Positions 20,593 through 30,583 of a stretch of 31,750 nucleotides of DNA are shown here, piece by piece. Below the pieces are notes generated by a model. The model was not told the DNA's origin. It saw nothing but the letters and a program-made list of their open reading frames with translations, and made no database searches. Source of the DNA: Pinguiococcus pyrenoidosus (lineage: Eukaryota; Sar; Pinguiophyceae; Pinguiochrysidales; Pinguiochrysidaceae); the NCBI GenBank assembly GCA_019677205.1, contig JAAMXY010001227.1, positions 1 through 31,750 on the forward strand, written 5' to 3'. The translations under genes and the position numbers were made by a program. Numbering within the stretch: position 1 is the first letter of the stretch; the number at the start of each line of letters is the position of its first letter.

Positions 20593-22729
20593 CTATGCAG
20601 TGGACTTCTCCTGGGGCAGGAGGTTCTTCTCCAGAGCGAATCGCATGCCGGCCTGACCGAGGGCGGTGATCGCCTCCCGCGCGAATCGGACCGCGTCCGT
20701 AAGGGCGGCGCGCGCCGCGACGGCCGACTCCATATCGCTCACCTCCACGACGCTCTGCGCCACCCCCGAGGCCGCCTCTCCGAAGCTCTTGCCGGCCAGC
20801 CCCAGTCGCTCCTTTGTCTCTTCGATGGCCAGCGACACGCCGGCGTCCTTCCTGATGCTCATGAAACCCTTGAACGCGCTGTCGACCACCTGATCGATGC
20901 TATTCAGCGTGTTCGCGTCCTTGGTGCCCTTCCCCCACGCTTCCGACACGGCGGACGAAGTCTGCTTCAGGCCGTCCGGAACTTGACCGAGGCTTCCAAA
21001 CGCCTTGCCAAAGGCAGTCGCCGCCTTGGCAGCGCCCGAGGACTCCAGGAGGTCTTGCGTGGCGCGCAAGCCGAAGGCTCCCGCGTTCACGAGAGCGCCG
21101 GTGGAACTCAGGGACGCGTCCAGGGCCGTGCCGAGCAGCTTCTTCTCATTCGTCTCGGACTTGACCGTGTCCATCAGACGGTCCAGCTTCTCTAGTCGCT
21201 TGATGCGCGAGTCCTTCTCCTGGCCGCGGGCCGCGTCGGCGGGAGAAGGCGTGGGCTTGGCCACGCCGAGGGCGATGCATCGCTGCTCATCGGCAACGTC
21301 CAGGCGCGCGCGCAGCTTGTTCAGGCGGTCCACGCGCTCGCCGGTGGCAACGAGGGCGTCTGCCAGTTGGATCTGAAGCGCCTCGACATCGTCCCAGCCG
21401 AACTGCCGAAGGCCCTCCTTGTCCTCGGGAGACGGAAGGGACGCGGCGGTCTCCTTCAGCTTCTCAAGCACTCCCGCGCTCGTCTCCAGGTCCATCTCGA
21501 CCTCGATCTTGATCGACTGCAGGTCCGCTGCGAATCGCATCAGGGATTGCATCAGCCTCAAATGCTTCCTGGGCCGGTCTGTTTCTCTTTTGTCTCTCTT
21601 TTGAGCTGATTCGGGGCAGCTTACCCAGCAAGGACATGTCTATGCCGATGAGCTCAGCCTTCTTCATGCAGGCCGAGTCGAGCTGCTTCAGCACGATCCT
21701 CTCCTTCGTCTGCGTGCGCACACGCTCCAGCTCCACCAGCAAATTCTCCTCGCTCGCGATCTGAGCTCTGCGGGAGTAAGTACAGGAACGGGGACACGGC
21801 GTTAGCTTTCCCCACGAGACACAAACGCTTGGACGCTTGGGTCTGAGGGATGCTTGCACTCACTTCTTCTGCTCGATTTCGCTGCCCACGATGCTGAGCA
21901 GCTGCTTCAGGTTGTCAAGGCGCTGGGCCTCGGCTTCCGTCTCGGCGCTGATCCGCTGGCGCAGGTTTTGCACCTGCTCGGCCAGCAGCGCCTCGGCTTG
22001 CCGCTTCTTTTCCAAGGCGGACTTGATGGTCCCCTTAAAGTCCGCCACGGCCTGCACTCGGGCAGTGCGCTGCGTCGTGTCAGACACCACCAAAGACCTT
22101 TCGGGAAACGGGATAAGACAGCCCCAGTTAGCATGGGCGATATCGCGAGATGCTTTCCACCATGTCCCCCGGTCACGCCGCCACCAGTTCACGTACCGAA
22201 GGTGCGCCATGCGGTCTTCCTCTTGCTCTTCCTTCTCTTCCTCCACAGCAGCCGGCTCCACAGCAGCCGGCTCTGCCGTCTCGACTGGAGTCTCCGGCTC
22301 GACGACAGCCTGAGCCGCAGGCTCGGCCTCAGCGGCCGCTTCGCCCATGAGCGGCTCCTCCACAGCGGCCGGCTCCTCTTGCACGTCAGGTGCAAGCTCT
22401 ATGGACTCGGCCAGCTCGGGAACAGCATCGACGTCGGCACTCGCTTCGTCGGCGACCTCGAGCTTTTCCAAGTCCGCCTGCGCCGCTTGCACTTCCGGAT
22501 TGAAGTCCGGGGCAGCCACCGCGACGCCAGGCTTCGCTTCCTGCGCATCTTCCGCGGGGGGCTTCGCAACAGGAGGCTTCTCTAGGAAGCCATTCAACCC
22601 CTGGTCATCCACCGTGGACATGCGGCGTGGGGAGTATGCGGGAGCTCGTCGCACAGCGGGCGTCGCCACGAAGGCTTGTGCCACCGCCAGAGAGAGCGCC
22701 ACCAGGCAGCACTTCGCTCCAAACGCCAT
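20593..22729 (-). CDS. Probable plastid-targeted helical protein, unknown function
   Basis: Four exons on the minus strand: 22729..22197, 22097..21864, 21767..21625 and 21527..20593, giving 614 aa. Introns are 99, 96 and 97 nt. The first intron carries a clear branch motif (GCTAAC) and pyrimidine tract; being a multiple of three and stop-free, it could be misread as coding. For the last intron an alternative acceptor at 21579 (46-nt intron, 17 extra residues) also keeps the frame. The N-terminus is a signal peptide (MAFGAKCCLVALSLAVAQA) followed by FVATPAVRRAP, a Phe-led basic transit-like segment typical of red complex plastids. A long acidic Ala/Glu/Pro region follows, then helices with coiled-coil character (ALEKKRQAEALLAEQVQNL) and a C-terminal half rich in Ala, Leu and Ser. 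I recognise no domain. Plastid location is inference from the leader. Confidence 0.72.
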
Positions 22730-23869
22730 TGGCCTTCGAGCTGAGTCTAACCTCTGGAGGATCTGGAGGGAATGCGCGAAAGAGACTTAGGCGAAGCTGC
22801 GTCGCGGAGGAGAGGTCTTCGGGCCGCGCATCTCCACGGTTTGATTCTGGTTTTGGCGGGCTACATCCTGCTACAGCTTTTCTCCTCTCAAGACGCCCGC
22901 CTCTCGGTGCCGCACATGCTGAGGGGCTCTTGGAGCGCATGCGTACCTTGAAATCGTCCCGTTGCGAGCGCCTTGAAATCGGGTGAGAGGCTGAAGAGGC
23001 TGTCGTCGCGCACTTCTTCGCTTTTCGCTTCAAAAAAGGGTCGACGTCGCGATCCACGCATGTACGGCCTTGCTAGCGTGGTATCTAAACGAATTGTGAA
23101 TATACACATTTCTACTGTATTCATTAACAACGATTGATCGCAGAACCTGAACGGAAAGCGTGCGTACTGAGGTATGTGTACGTGTTCACTTGGGCGTCAA
23201 CAGTTTCATGCGAATCTCATTTTGAAGCTCCCCACCTTGAATTTCGCAAACACAACTGCTCCTTGCGTGTCTCCTTCGACTCGGCGTCGTTGGAGTCGGC
23301 GCGTCGGAATGTGAACCAGAGCCAGCCTTTTCCTCTCTAGTATGCCGCCGAACAGCGCAGAGAGGAGCGAGAAAGAAGAAGCGAGAAGCAGCCATGCAGC
23401 AGCCAGCCAGGCAGTGCCAACTCGGCTTACGAGGTCCGTCGTGCTATATGTCTTCGTATGCGCCGCCCGGCGCATAGAACCAGCCAAGCAAGGCGACAAT
23501 AACGACGACCTCGAAACCGAATTGAAAACGCAGCCACTAGACGAGTTCAAGCTTGCTTGGAGCCGAGGAGGAGAGGAGTTAGGAAGCGCCGCCAAGGCCA
23601 AAATCTTCCTCTTGAATCTGTCGCTGGACGCCTCTTGATTCGTTCCCAACGAGCCTGTGTCTGTCTGTCCCAATGGCCGCTTTCCGCTGGCGATGTGATC
23701 GAAAGTTCGTCAGCTGTCGACACTTCCCACTACACTGCGTTTCGGCCAAAAGGTCTGCGCCGCGCCGCTCTGCTCTGTCTCTGCCACTGGCCTGCGGAGG
23801 CACTGCTGCGTGCGCCCATGAACCACAGCGTCGGACAGCTTTGAACCCGGAGGGAAACGGGAGGCCGCA
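22730..23869. other. Divergent intergenic region between the plastid-protein gene and CDC14
   Basis: This 1.14-kb stretch should hold both promoters. A CCAAT overlaps the minus-strand start codon (complement at 22728..22732). A 98-codon plus-strand frame (23342..23638) is preceded by a pyrimidine run ending in TCTCTAG; it has no recognisable family and is only a weak candidate exon or small gene. No RNA gene or mobile element is recognised. Confidence 0.45.
23342..23638 (+). CDS. Weak candidate small open frame, 98 codons
   Basis: ATG-to-stop, no recognised domain. The product is charged at both ends with a short hydrophobic stretch (RSVVLYVFVCAARR). It lies alone in the divergent region upstream of CDC14, so it may be chance or part of a 5' leader. 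Confidence 0.12.
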   Translation: MPPNSAERSEKEEARSSHAAASQAVPTRLTRSVVLYVFVCAARRIEPAKQGDNNDDLETELKTQPLDEFKLAWSRGGEELGSAAKAKIFLLNLSLDAS

Positions 23870-25400
23870 ATGCTGCGCAGAGGACTGGGCAGAGGACCTC
23901 TGTCTTTGGACGCAGAGCTCCGAAGAGCCATTGTCGTTGTGCCGGTAATTTCCATGCGTCTGCCCTGTTTCTACAGCTCGAACAGCTCTGACAGGAAGGC
24001 GGACGCGACACGAAGCGCCGCTGTTCGTGGGAAGCACAGCTGTGATGTGTGCACCGAGCACTTCTGAAGGAAGAACGACGAGCGAAAGACGAATGGCATT
24101 TGCGATTCTCCACTGACAGCACTTCCTTTCGTTTCAGGAGCGACTGTACTTTGTGGCGTTGAGCAGCCCTCCTGCGGATGTTCTGGCCAAACGCAGCGGG
24201 CGCCACTTCTTCAGCGTGGACAGCGAGTTGGTGTACTGGAACTTTTACCTGGATTTCGGCCCCCTCAATCTGGCGCAGCTGTACCGCTTTTGCGACAAGC
24301 TGAACACGATCCTCTGCGCCGAGGCGCACAGAGACAAGAAGATCTACTTCTACAGCAGCACGCACGCGCACCGGAGAGCCAATGCAGTGGCGCTCATCAC
24401 CATGTGGTGCGTGATCTTCAAGGGCATGACGGCAGATGCGGCCTGGACGCCGTTCTCGCGGATGCGACCGGGCCTTCCGCCCTTCCACGACGCCTCTCCG
24501 TGCATGTGCTCCTACCACCTGACGGTCCTCGACTGCCTCAGAGGCCTTGAGAAGGCGATGATGTATGGCTTCTTCAATTTTGACATCTTTGACCCCGAGG
24601 AGTACGAGCACTTTGAGACCGTCGAGAACGGCGACCTCAACTGGATCGTCGACTCCAAGTTCATCGCCTTTGCGGGACCACATGAGCTGGCGGGTGTCTC
24701 CCCGGATGGATACAGGACGCTGACTCCGCTCGACTACATCCCATACTTCCGGCAGAACAACGTGACAATCGTCATCCGGCTCAACAAGAAGTACTACAAC
24801 AAGCAGCACTTCGTCAGGGAGGGCATCGATCACGCCGACATGTACTACCTGGACGGCAGCTGTCCTCCAGAGTCCATCCTGCTGCGCTTCCTCGCAAAGG
24901 CGGAGTCCACTCCCGGAGCCGTGGCGGTCCACTGCAAGGCGGGCTTGGGGCGGACGGGCACCTGCATCGCGTGCTACATCATGAAGCACTACCGCTTCAC
25001 CGCCGCCGAGGCCATCGGCTGGATACGAATCTGCCGCCCGGGCTCCATCATCGGGCCGCAGCAGCACTACCTGGAGGAGGTGCAAGCTGAGATGTGGCGG
25101 CAGGGCGACCTCTACCGCGAGAAGCACGGGCCGATGCCCGGCTACGAGGCCGACATCTTTGCCGAGCACGCGGATGACCGCATGCAGATTGTCAAGGACG
25201 GCGGAGCGGACGAGAGCTCCTCCCGGGAGAGGCTGTCTCAGGTGACCTCGCAAGAGAGCAGCAGCGCAGACTTCCCAGCTCCCCGAGGCAAAGCCGACGG
25301 AGTTTCCCAGGGCGACTTCTTGCGGCAGAGACGTGCGGCGAGTCTTCTGGGGAGATCGAGGGTGCCTGACTACCCTTCCACTGAGTTCAGCCTGCAGTGA
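23870..25400 (+). CDS. CDC14: CDC14-type dual-specificity protein phosphatase
   Basis: Two exons, 23870..23944 and 24138..25400, with a 193-nt intron (acceptor in a CTTTCGTTTCAG tract), encode 445 aa. The junction is phase 0 and produces AIVVVP|ERLYFVAL, which matches the start of the CDC14 fold. The first exon, MLRRGLGRGPLSLDAEL, is short and plausible. Motifs: FSVDSELVYWNFYLDFGPLN in the N-terminal DSP-like domain; VENGDLNWIV; and the PTP loop HCKAGLGRTG with catalytic Cys291, followed by IRICRPGSIIGPQQHYLEE. CDC14 removes phosphates from CDK-type Ser-Pro sites and acts in mitotic exit, cytokinesis or ciliary functions depending on lineage. The C-terminal tail is Ser-rich and shorter than in animal CDC14, and no nuclear export motif was identified. 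Confidence 0.95.
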
Positions 25401-25910
25401 GCGCTTCTATTCATAGGGCCCAGAAAAGACATCGTACGAGCTGCGCCGCAGCATGGTCCATGTCTGCATGCATGTACTTAATTAAAAGGAGCTCTCGGGG
25501 CACACCGAGGCAGTTGTAGTTGTACGTTTGCAGGCCGGTGTAGTTTGAGGTCCACGGTTCTTCGTCTCCCGATGTGATTGTCCTGTAGGGAAGGCGGGAG
25601 GATTTCCTATGTAAAGGTCCCAGCCACCGAGAGCTTCTTCCCCGCGCTTGTTGGCTACGAACGCGTCGTGCCGAAGCGTGATGGATGTGACCAGCCGCCA
25701 CCAATCACGTGTAGAATCTGGTGCAGAAGCTGGCGGAGGCACAGGATTGGATGCGTCCGAGGTTGCCATGTCAGTTCTCAAAGATGAGGTTGATTAAATC
25801 ATGTCCTTATCACGTCAAGTCGACTCCGAAGCTCTCTATAGGCAGTCCAACAGGCTCGAGCCTCACAAGCGCTTCCGCTGAGAGTCCTGCTGCCGCATGC
25901 CGCATGATCG
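25401..25910. other. Gap between convergent CDC14 and THOC3 genes
   Basis: About 510 bases lie between two stop codons. Short frames exist on both strands but none has supporting family features. It should contain both 3' UTRs. Confidence 0.55.
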
Positions 25911-27207
25911 CTATCTAAAGGAGAAGAGATGAATCTAACAGACAGGAAAGGCACAGAGCAGCATCAGTCCCGATGCCCTCATGGATTGCGAAGATGCTAT
26001 TGCCTCGAGGATCGGCTTACCGACGCGGTGCCGCCCGAGGAGCTGCCCCCTTGCGAGCCCGCGCCCTGGAAGGAAAGACTCTGGCCTTGCGCGGACTTGT
26101 CGCAGGCTGCGGCCAGCACATGCAGCCTCGGGTGCCATGTCACGCTGTTGACAGAGGACTCCGTCTGTACCGAGAGGGAGGCTCGGGCGTCCCCAGCCTA
26201 CGAACTCGAGTTGTGAGCTCGAGAAATGCAAAAAAAACGCACACACACACACACACACAAAAAACCGGAGCTTCTCTTCGAGAAAGTCGGAGCCTTGGCA
26301 CGCACCTCGCCGATGTCGATCTTGGTCGTCTCGCAGCACCACGCCAGGTACCTGCCCCCAGCATCCCAGCTGACGGACCGCACGGAGGTGGGCTCCGAGG
26401 AGAGGCATCCAATGCAAGCGAGGTCGGAGGTGTCCCACACGCTCACGAGCGAGTCGCCGGACCCGATGGCCAGGGCGGTGCCATCCGGACTGAAGCTCAT
26501 GGTGTACACGCTGTTGTTGTGCGCCCGGAAGCTGTGCACCGAGGACAAGTCCGTTCCGAGGACCTATGCGGCGGCGGCAAACCGCCCGTCAGCGCTGGAG
26601 TGGTGGAGCGTAGAGCCACAGAGATACAACTCACCACGTCCACCACGCCGGAGCTCGCCACCAGGACGTGAGTGTGGTCGGGGGCCCAAGCGATGGTGTT
26701 GATCACGAAAGGGAACCTTCGCACCTTCTGGACGCTCAGTCGCCTCGGCTCCACCGCAAACACCGTGAGAGAGTCGTCGCCTTCCTGTTCTTTCCCGCTG
26801 ATCGCAATGTGCCGTCCGTCTCCAGCATACGAGATGCAGTACACATTCGCAGACACCTTGGCGACGACGGTGGCGCTTTTCTTCTTGACTTTCGTGGCGT
26901 CGGTGAGGCACACGAGGCCGTTGGACGCACTGCACAGTTTGTTGTCGGACGACGGATCCCATGCCAGCGACTCCACCGTGCTCTTGTGGACGCCGGACAT
27001 TGTGCCCATCTCCAGCAGCTTCTGTGACGCCGCACCGCTGCTGCCGGTCTGGGAGGTGCCGCCCTCCTCGAATTTGAACACCTTGACCACGCGGTCTTGG
27101 CCGCCAGACGCGAGCAGCGAGCCGGAGCGATTGAACGCCACCGCGTAGATGTGGCCAGCGTGCTCTCCGAACTTCTGCGCGGTCCATTGCTTGCCATTGA
27201 GCTCCAT
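25911..27207 (-). CDS. THOC3: THO complex subunit 3 (TEX1), WD40 protein
   Basis: Four exons on the minus strand, 27207..26635, 26563..26306, 26164..26021 and 25934..25911, give 332 aa (human THOC3 is 351). All junctions are phase 0; introns are 71, 141 and 86 nt. THOC3-like blocks in order: GHIYAVAFNRSGSLLASGGQ, STVESLAWDPSSDNKLCSAS, VINTIAWAPDHTHVLV, SFRAHNNSVYTMSFSPDG, GSGDSLVSVWDTSDLACIGC, KIDIGEV and ESSVNSVTWHPRLHVLAAAC. The last exon is only 24 nt and encodes IHLFSFR, completing the final blade (family equivalent: GTVKLFG). As part of THO/TREX the protein couples transcription to mRNA export in the nucleus. Intron 2 carries a (CA)10 microsatellite. It shares a 234-bp divergent region with the dehydrogenase gene. 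Other WD40 proteins fit less well. Confidence 0.9.
26240..26259. repeat. (CA)10 microsatellite inside THOC3 intron 2
   Basis: Ten perfect CA units flanked by A runs. On the coding strand this is TTTTTTGTGTGT... within the 141-nt intron 26165..26305. TG repeats in introns can influence splicing; no effect is shown here. Confidence 0.92.
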
Positions 27208-27441
27208 AGTACGCCGCAAGAAAGGAATCGAGGCCTGTGGCACACGTCGGCGTCTTTTGTGCCGCTAACCCCTCGGCCTCTCTTATAGACTATCTATAGA
27301 ATATCTCTAGACTCAGACGCTCTGTTACAGGACGCGATAGACAAGTCGAAACGCCTCGATCTTTTGTATGCAGGAGTTGCTGAAGGACGCCATGAAATCT
27401 TGCGAGAGAGTTCGTCGTTCCGCCGGAAAACGTGTGACACG
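27208..27441. promoter_or_regulatory. Short bidirectional promoter region, THOC3 / DHRS1-like gene
   Basis: Only 234 bases separate the two divergent start codons, so both promoters and 5' UTRs must lie here. An AT-rich patch with near-palindromic CTATCTATAG lies near 27291..27310. No CCAAT box is seen, unlike the other divergent regions. Confidence 0.55.
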
Positions 27442-28994
27442 ATGATGTTCACCTGTTCAAAGTCCGTGTCTCTGTTCGTGTTGCTGTTGAGCAGCTGTGG
27501 CGTGTCCGTAGACTCTGCCGGCGGGGGCCGTCGCATTGCTGTGGTGACTGGCGCGTCGCGAGGCATCGGCCGGGGCATCGCGCTTGGGTTAGCGGAGCAG
27601 CGGTGGAAAGTGTATGTGACTGGAAGGTCATCGACGCCCGCGGCCACCACTGACAAGGACGTGGGTGGAAGCTTGGAGGCAGTTTGCCAGGAGATCCGGG
27701 AGAAGGGCGGCGAAGCTGTGGCGAAGGTGGTGGATCACAACGACGACGCTCAAGTCCAGAGGCTCTTCAACGACGTTCGCGCAGAGAACGGCGGAACGCT
27801 GGACCTTCTGGTCCGTTCTCTCCAAGCTGCCGGCCAGCAATGCAGTACAGAAAGGGTCTTAAGTATCTTTCGCAGGTCAACAACGCCTTCGGGGGAATCG
27901 TCGGGCTCGAAGTGGATCCCTTCGCGCCGTTCTGGGAGCAGGTAGGACCGCGTTGGAGATGCATCCTAAGCCCCGATGCAAAGATTATATTGGGCACCCA
28001 AGGGAGCCGAGATTTGGGATAGATGCGCAGGGGTCGGCCTGCGCAGCCACTACATCGCAAGTGCTCTCGCTGTCCCGCTTCTGAAGCAAAGCCAGGGTAC
28101 GCTCTCGGTCCATGCCTTTTGGCCGGCACAGCGTGGTGCTTATCTCGATCTTTGGTTGAATGCACGGAAGGGACGCCGCTGATTGTAAACGTCAGCTCGT
28201 TCGGGGGGCTGTCCTACACCTTCAACGTGGCTTACGGCGTGTGCAAGGCCGCCGTGGACCGACTCGCGGCAGATTGCGCGAAGGAGTTGAAGCCGCTCGG
28301 GATCTCCACGCTATCCTTGTGGCCGGGCGTCGTGGCCACTGAGCGAATGAAGCAGGAGCTGCAAAGTATGGAAAAGGGGACCTTCGGTCCGATGCTCTGT
28401 TCGCTGCTCTGTCATGCTGACCTCCACGTGTCTTGTAGGTGGCAACTTCTTGGCGAATACCGGGATGGACGTCACGGACGAGTACCTCGAGACCCCGCTC
28501 TTGGTTGGAAGAGTCGTCGCGAGCTTGGCAAGCGAGTCTAAGGTAACTGACAAGATACCTGCGCCTCTTCCAAAGATCGCACTGAGCGGCTTCGCTAGGA
28601 GGAGCGCCTAGCCAAGAGCGGGAGCGTCGAGGTGGTGGCCGAGGTTGCGAAGGTTCGTCTAGCCATACCCTTCCTGCAATTCTTTCGGTCTGTCGGTCTC
28701 TACACGACATTCCAATGGCCACCACCTTCTCCACAGGCGAAGGGTATCTGCGACGAGCTAGGACGAGCGTCTCCGCCCTCGATTCGAAGCTTGCAGTTCA
28801 TCCTGCCGGTGGTGGCGGGTCCAAAGATGGGTACGTTCACGGAAAGAGCTGAGCGCGCCGGCACGCCTCTTCGCGGCGGAATCTTTAATCTCTACAAACC
28901 AAACACAGGAAATGACGCTGTCAAGGACATGCTTCGGAGGGTGCCGGATGTGCGATTGCCCTTTTGGGTCATGGCCGGAGGCGCTCCGAGCTAG
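27442..28994 (+). CDS. DHRS1-like short-chain dehydrogenase/reductase with signal peptide
   Basis: Eight exons: 27442..27810, 27876..27941, 28012..28096, 28171..28365, 28439..28542, 28599..28652, 28737..28830 and 28909..28994, giving 350 aa (human DHRS1 is 313). Introns are 56-84 nt and phases agree at every junction. The start at 27442 gives a signal peptide or anchor (MMFTCSKSVSLFVLLLSSC). Cofactor loop TGASRGIG starts at Thr36; LDLL|VNNAFG is rebuilt across intron 1; IWDRCAGVGLRSHY matches the DHRS1 WDxINNVGLRGHY block. Catalytic Ser182/Ser183 and YGVCK (Tyr195, Lys199) are intact, followed by LSLWPGVVATE. It should be an NAD(P)-dependent oxidoreductase of the endomembrane system; the substrate is unknown. 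The first intron uses a weak GTCCGT donor. The last intron (78 nt) is in frame and stop-free, so retention is possible. Confidence 0.9.
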
Positions 28995-29248
28995 ATGCAC
29001 TTTGGGAACCAGTTGTTGACATCCTTCCGCGGCTTCTCATGCGCACCGCTGAACGAGCAATGCCGAACCATCTATACGACGTCTCATTCCGCTTTTCCCC
29101 AGTCTAGTAGGACTTTCTGGCACCCAGGTCCCATGACATGCTCGAGCTTGCTCGATGGGAATGCTGGCCAGCAAGGTCGCCAGCCAAGCCAAGCGTTTCG
29201 ACTGCCGTCCCATCCGTCTCGATGGTCCGCGAAGGGAGGCGTTCTTGC
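28995..29248. other. Short gap between convergent genes
   Basis: 254 bases between the dehydrogenase stop codon (+) and the AlkB-like stop codon (-). It is expected to be 3' UTRs only; nothing else is seen. Confidence 0.6.
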
Positions 29249-30583
29249 TCAAGCCTCGTTGAGAATCCTAAAGTTCACCACGTCGAAGCCACGGCCATAG
29301 TACTTATCCCAATCGAAGTCGCCACGGCGATTCTCCGCGCTGAAAGCTTGGAGCATGTCCAGCGCCTCCGTCTCTTGATCATTCAGCTGCACAGCGTCTT
29401 CATCGCCCGTAGCTCCATTCGCTGCGCTTCCCGGCGCCGCTGGTGACACGCCATGATTTTCCTCATCGACCTCCTGTTCTCCTGATACAGCAGGCGCGCG
29501 CTTCGTACGCGCGCCCTGCCCGTACACCTGTCCATCGCGCTGCCTCCGGAAAGTCGCCACCTTGCGAAAGGTCAGCGAGATTCGCTCACCGCCGTTTCGC
29601 ATCTCCGCTCCGCTCTTTAGGTTGTCCGTGCGCTTGTCTTGCTTGATCCCGTGCGTCCAAAGCCGATTGGACTCCCAGCCGAGGATGAACATTGAGTTGT
29701 GGGGCATGCAGATCCGTTGCGCGACTCTTTTCTCCGCTTCAAGCAGAGGCGACCGGTCCACACTGCTGCGCTCTCTTCGACCATGCGAGAACGGCCCGTT
29801 GAACTTCTTGCCCCGCAGGATCATGGTCCTCGACGCACCCAAGCTGACGTTCACGATGAAGGAGCCCCTCGCAATGTCCAGCGTCTTGTCGGCATGCTCG
29901 CCGATGAAGTCCTTTCCACCGCGATAGTGCTGGACCAGAGCATGATTAAACTGCGTGCCCAGCACTTCCTCGAGCTCCCTCTTGATTCTCTCCACAGCGG
30001 GCGTCCACGCCACCAGAGGTGGCTGCTCATCCGCGGGGTGACGATACAGCGGTTCAGTGCCATCCACGACCGTTCCCTGGATGGCGATCCTGCGCGGCAC
30101 AAGGCCCCCGCGGTGCTCCATCTCAGCCCAGACGCACTCCTCCAGAACGTCGCGAAAGGCATGCGAGGCGAAAGGCTCCTCCAGGACATTCAGCATGATC
30201 ATGGAGTCCCCCGCGCCGAGGCCCTTGACCAGCGCTCGGTGAGCGTCAGCTATGCCTTTGAGGAGCAGGAACGTCTCGTTTATCATCTCGCCTGGGTTCG
30301 TCACATGAACCACCGGGCCATCTGTTGCGATTGGTGCACCACCATCCTCCTCGGAGCCTTCCTTCTCCTCTTTTCCTTCCACGGCCGCTTCGCTCGCGTC
30401 GCTCGCCGCTTCCGCGCTTGGCATTTCCTTCCAGCGGCGCCAAGCGATGTACCAAGACACTGTCACCGACATCAGCGCGATCCCTGCGACACTCCATGGA
30501 CGAGCTGCGAGGCCCATGCGTAAGCCAGACAGCGCCCTGAAGGCTGTTTCAGAGAATCGTGTTTCAGAGAATCGATGTACCAT
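29249..30583 (-). CDS. AlkB-family 2-oxoglutarate/Fe(II) dioxygenase with N-terminal membrane segment
   Basis: A single exon of 444 aa. The open frame continues upstream to about 30808, but ATG 30583 is the first Met. Iron ligands are His230 and Asp232 (GEHADKTLD) and His311 (LWTHGIKQ). The 2-oxoglutarate Arg and the substrate-side Arg lie in ERISLTFR (Arg334 and Arg340, the R-x5-R pattern of AlkB). FNHALVQHYRGGKDFIGEH and VSLGASRTMILRG fit the ALKBH2/3-like core. The family reverses alkyl lesions on nucleic acids by oxidative demethylation. Unusual features: an Arg-rich amphipathic leader, a hydrophobic segment at about residues 30-48 (WSVAGIALMSVTVSWYIAW), an acidic spacer, and a C-terminal extension ending near DFDWDKYYGRGFDVVNF. 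The leader suggests an organelle or membrane location, which is inference. Substrate (DNA, RNA or lipid-associated) cannot be told from sequence. Confidence 0.92.
   Translation of the reverse strand: MVHRFSETRFSETAFRALSGLRMGLAARPWSVAGIALMSVTVSWYIAWRRWKEMPSAEAASDASEAAVEGKEEKEGSEEDGGAPIATDGPVVHVTNPGEMINETFLLLKGIADAHRALVKGLGAGDSMIMLNVLEEPFASHAFRDVLEECVWAEMEHRGGLVPRRIAIQGTVVDGTEPLYRHPADEQPPLVAWTPAVERIKRELEEVLGTQFNHALVQHYRGGKDFIGEHADKTLDIARGSFIVNVSLGASRTMILRGKKFNGPFSHGRRERSSVDRSPLLEAEKRVAQRICMPHNSMFILGWESNRLWTHGIKQDKRTDNLKSGAEMRNGGERISLTFRKVATFRRQRDGQVYGQGARTKRAPAVSGEQEVDEENHGVSPAAPGSAANGATGDEDAVQLNDQETEALDMLQAFSAENRRGDFDWDKYYGRGFDVVNFRILNEA
30546..30574 (-). repeat. 15-bp direct duplication at the AlkB start
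   Basis: Two copies of GTTTCAGAGAATCG spaced at 15 bp (30546..30559 and 30561..30574) encode FSETR FSETA just after the start codon. This looks like a recent in-frame duplication in the leader. Confidence 0.85.

Noticed and set aside
23206-23673. 155-codon minus-strand frame with a hydrophobic patch
   Set aside because: No recognisable family, a poor start context and antisense overlap with another weak frame.
23730-25253. 507-codon minus-strand frame antisense to CDC14
   Set aside because: Complement shadow of a conserved phosphatase with no recognisable domain.
25935-27207. Actin-interacting protein 1 or another WD40 protein
   Set aside because: The order and wording of blocks (SGDSLVSVWD, KIDIGEV, WHPRLHVLAAACD) and the length fit THOC3 better.
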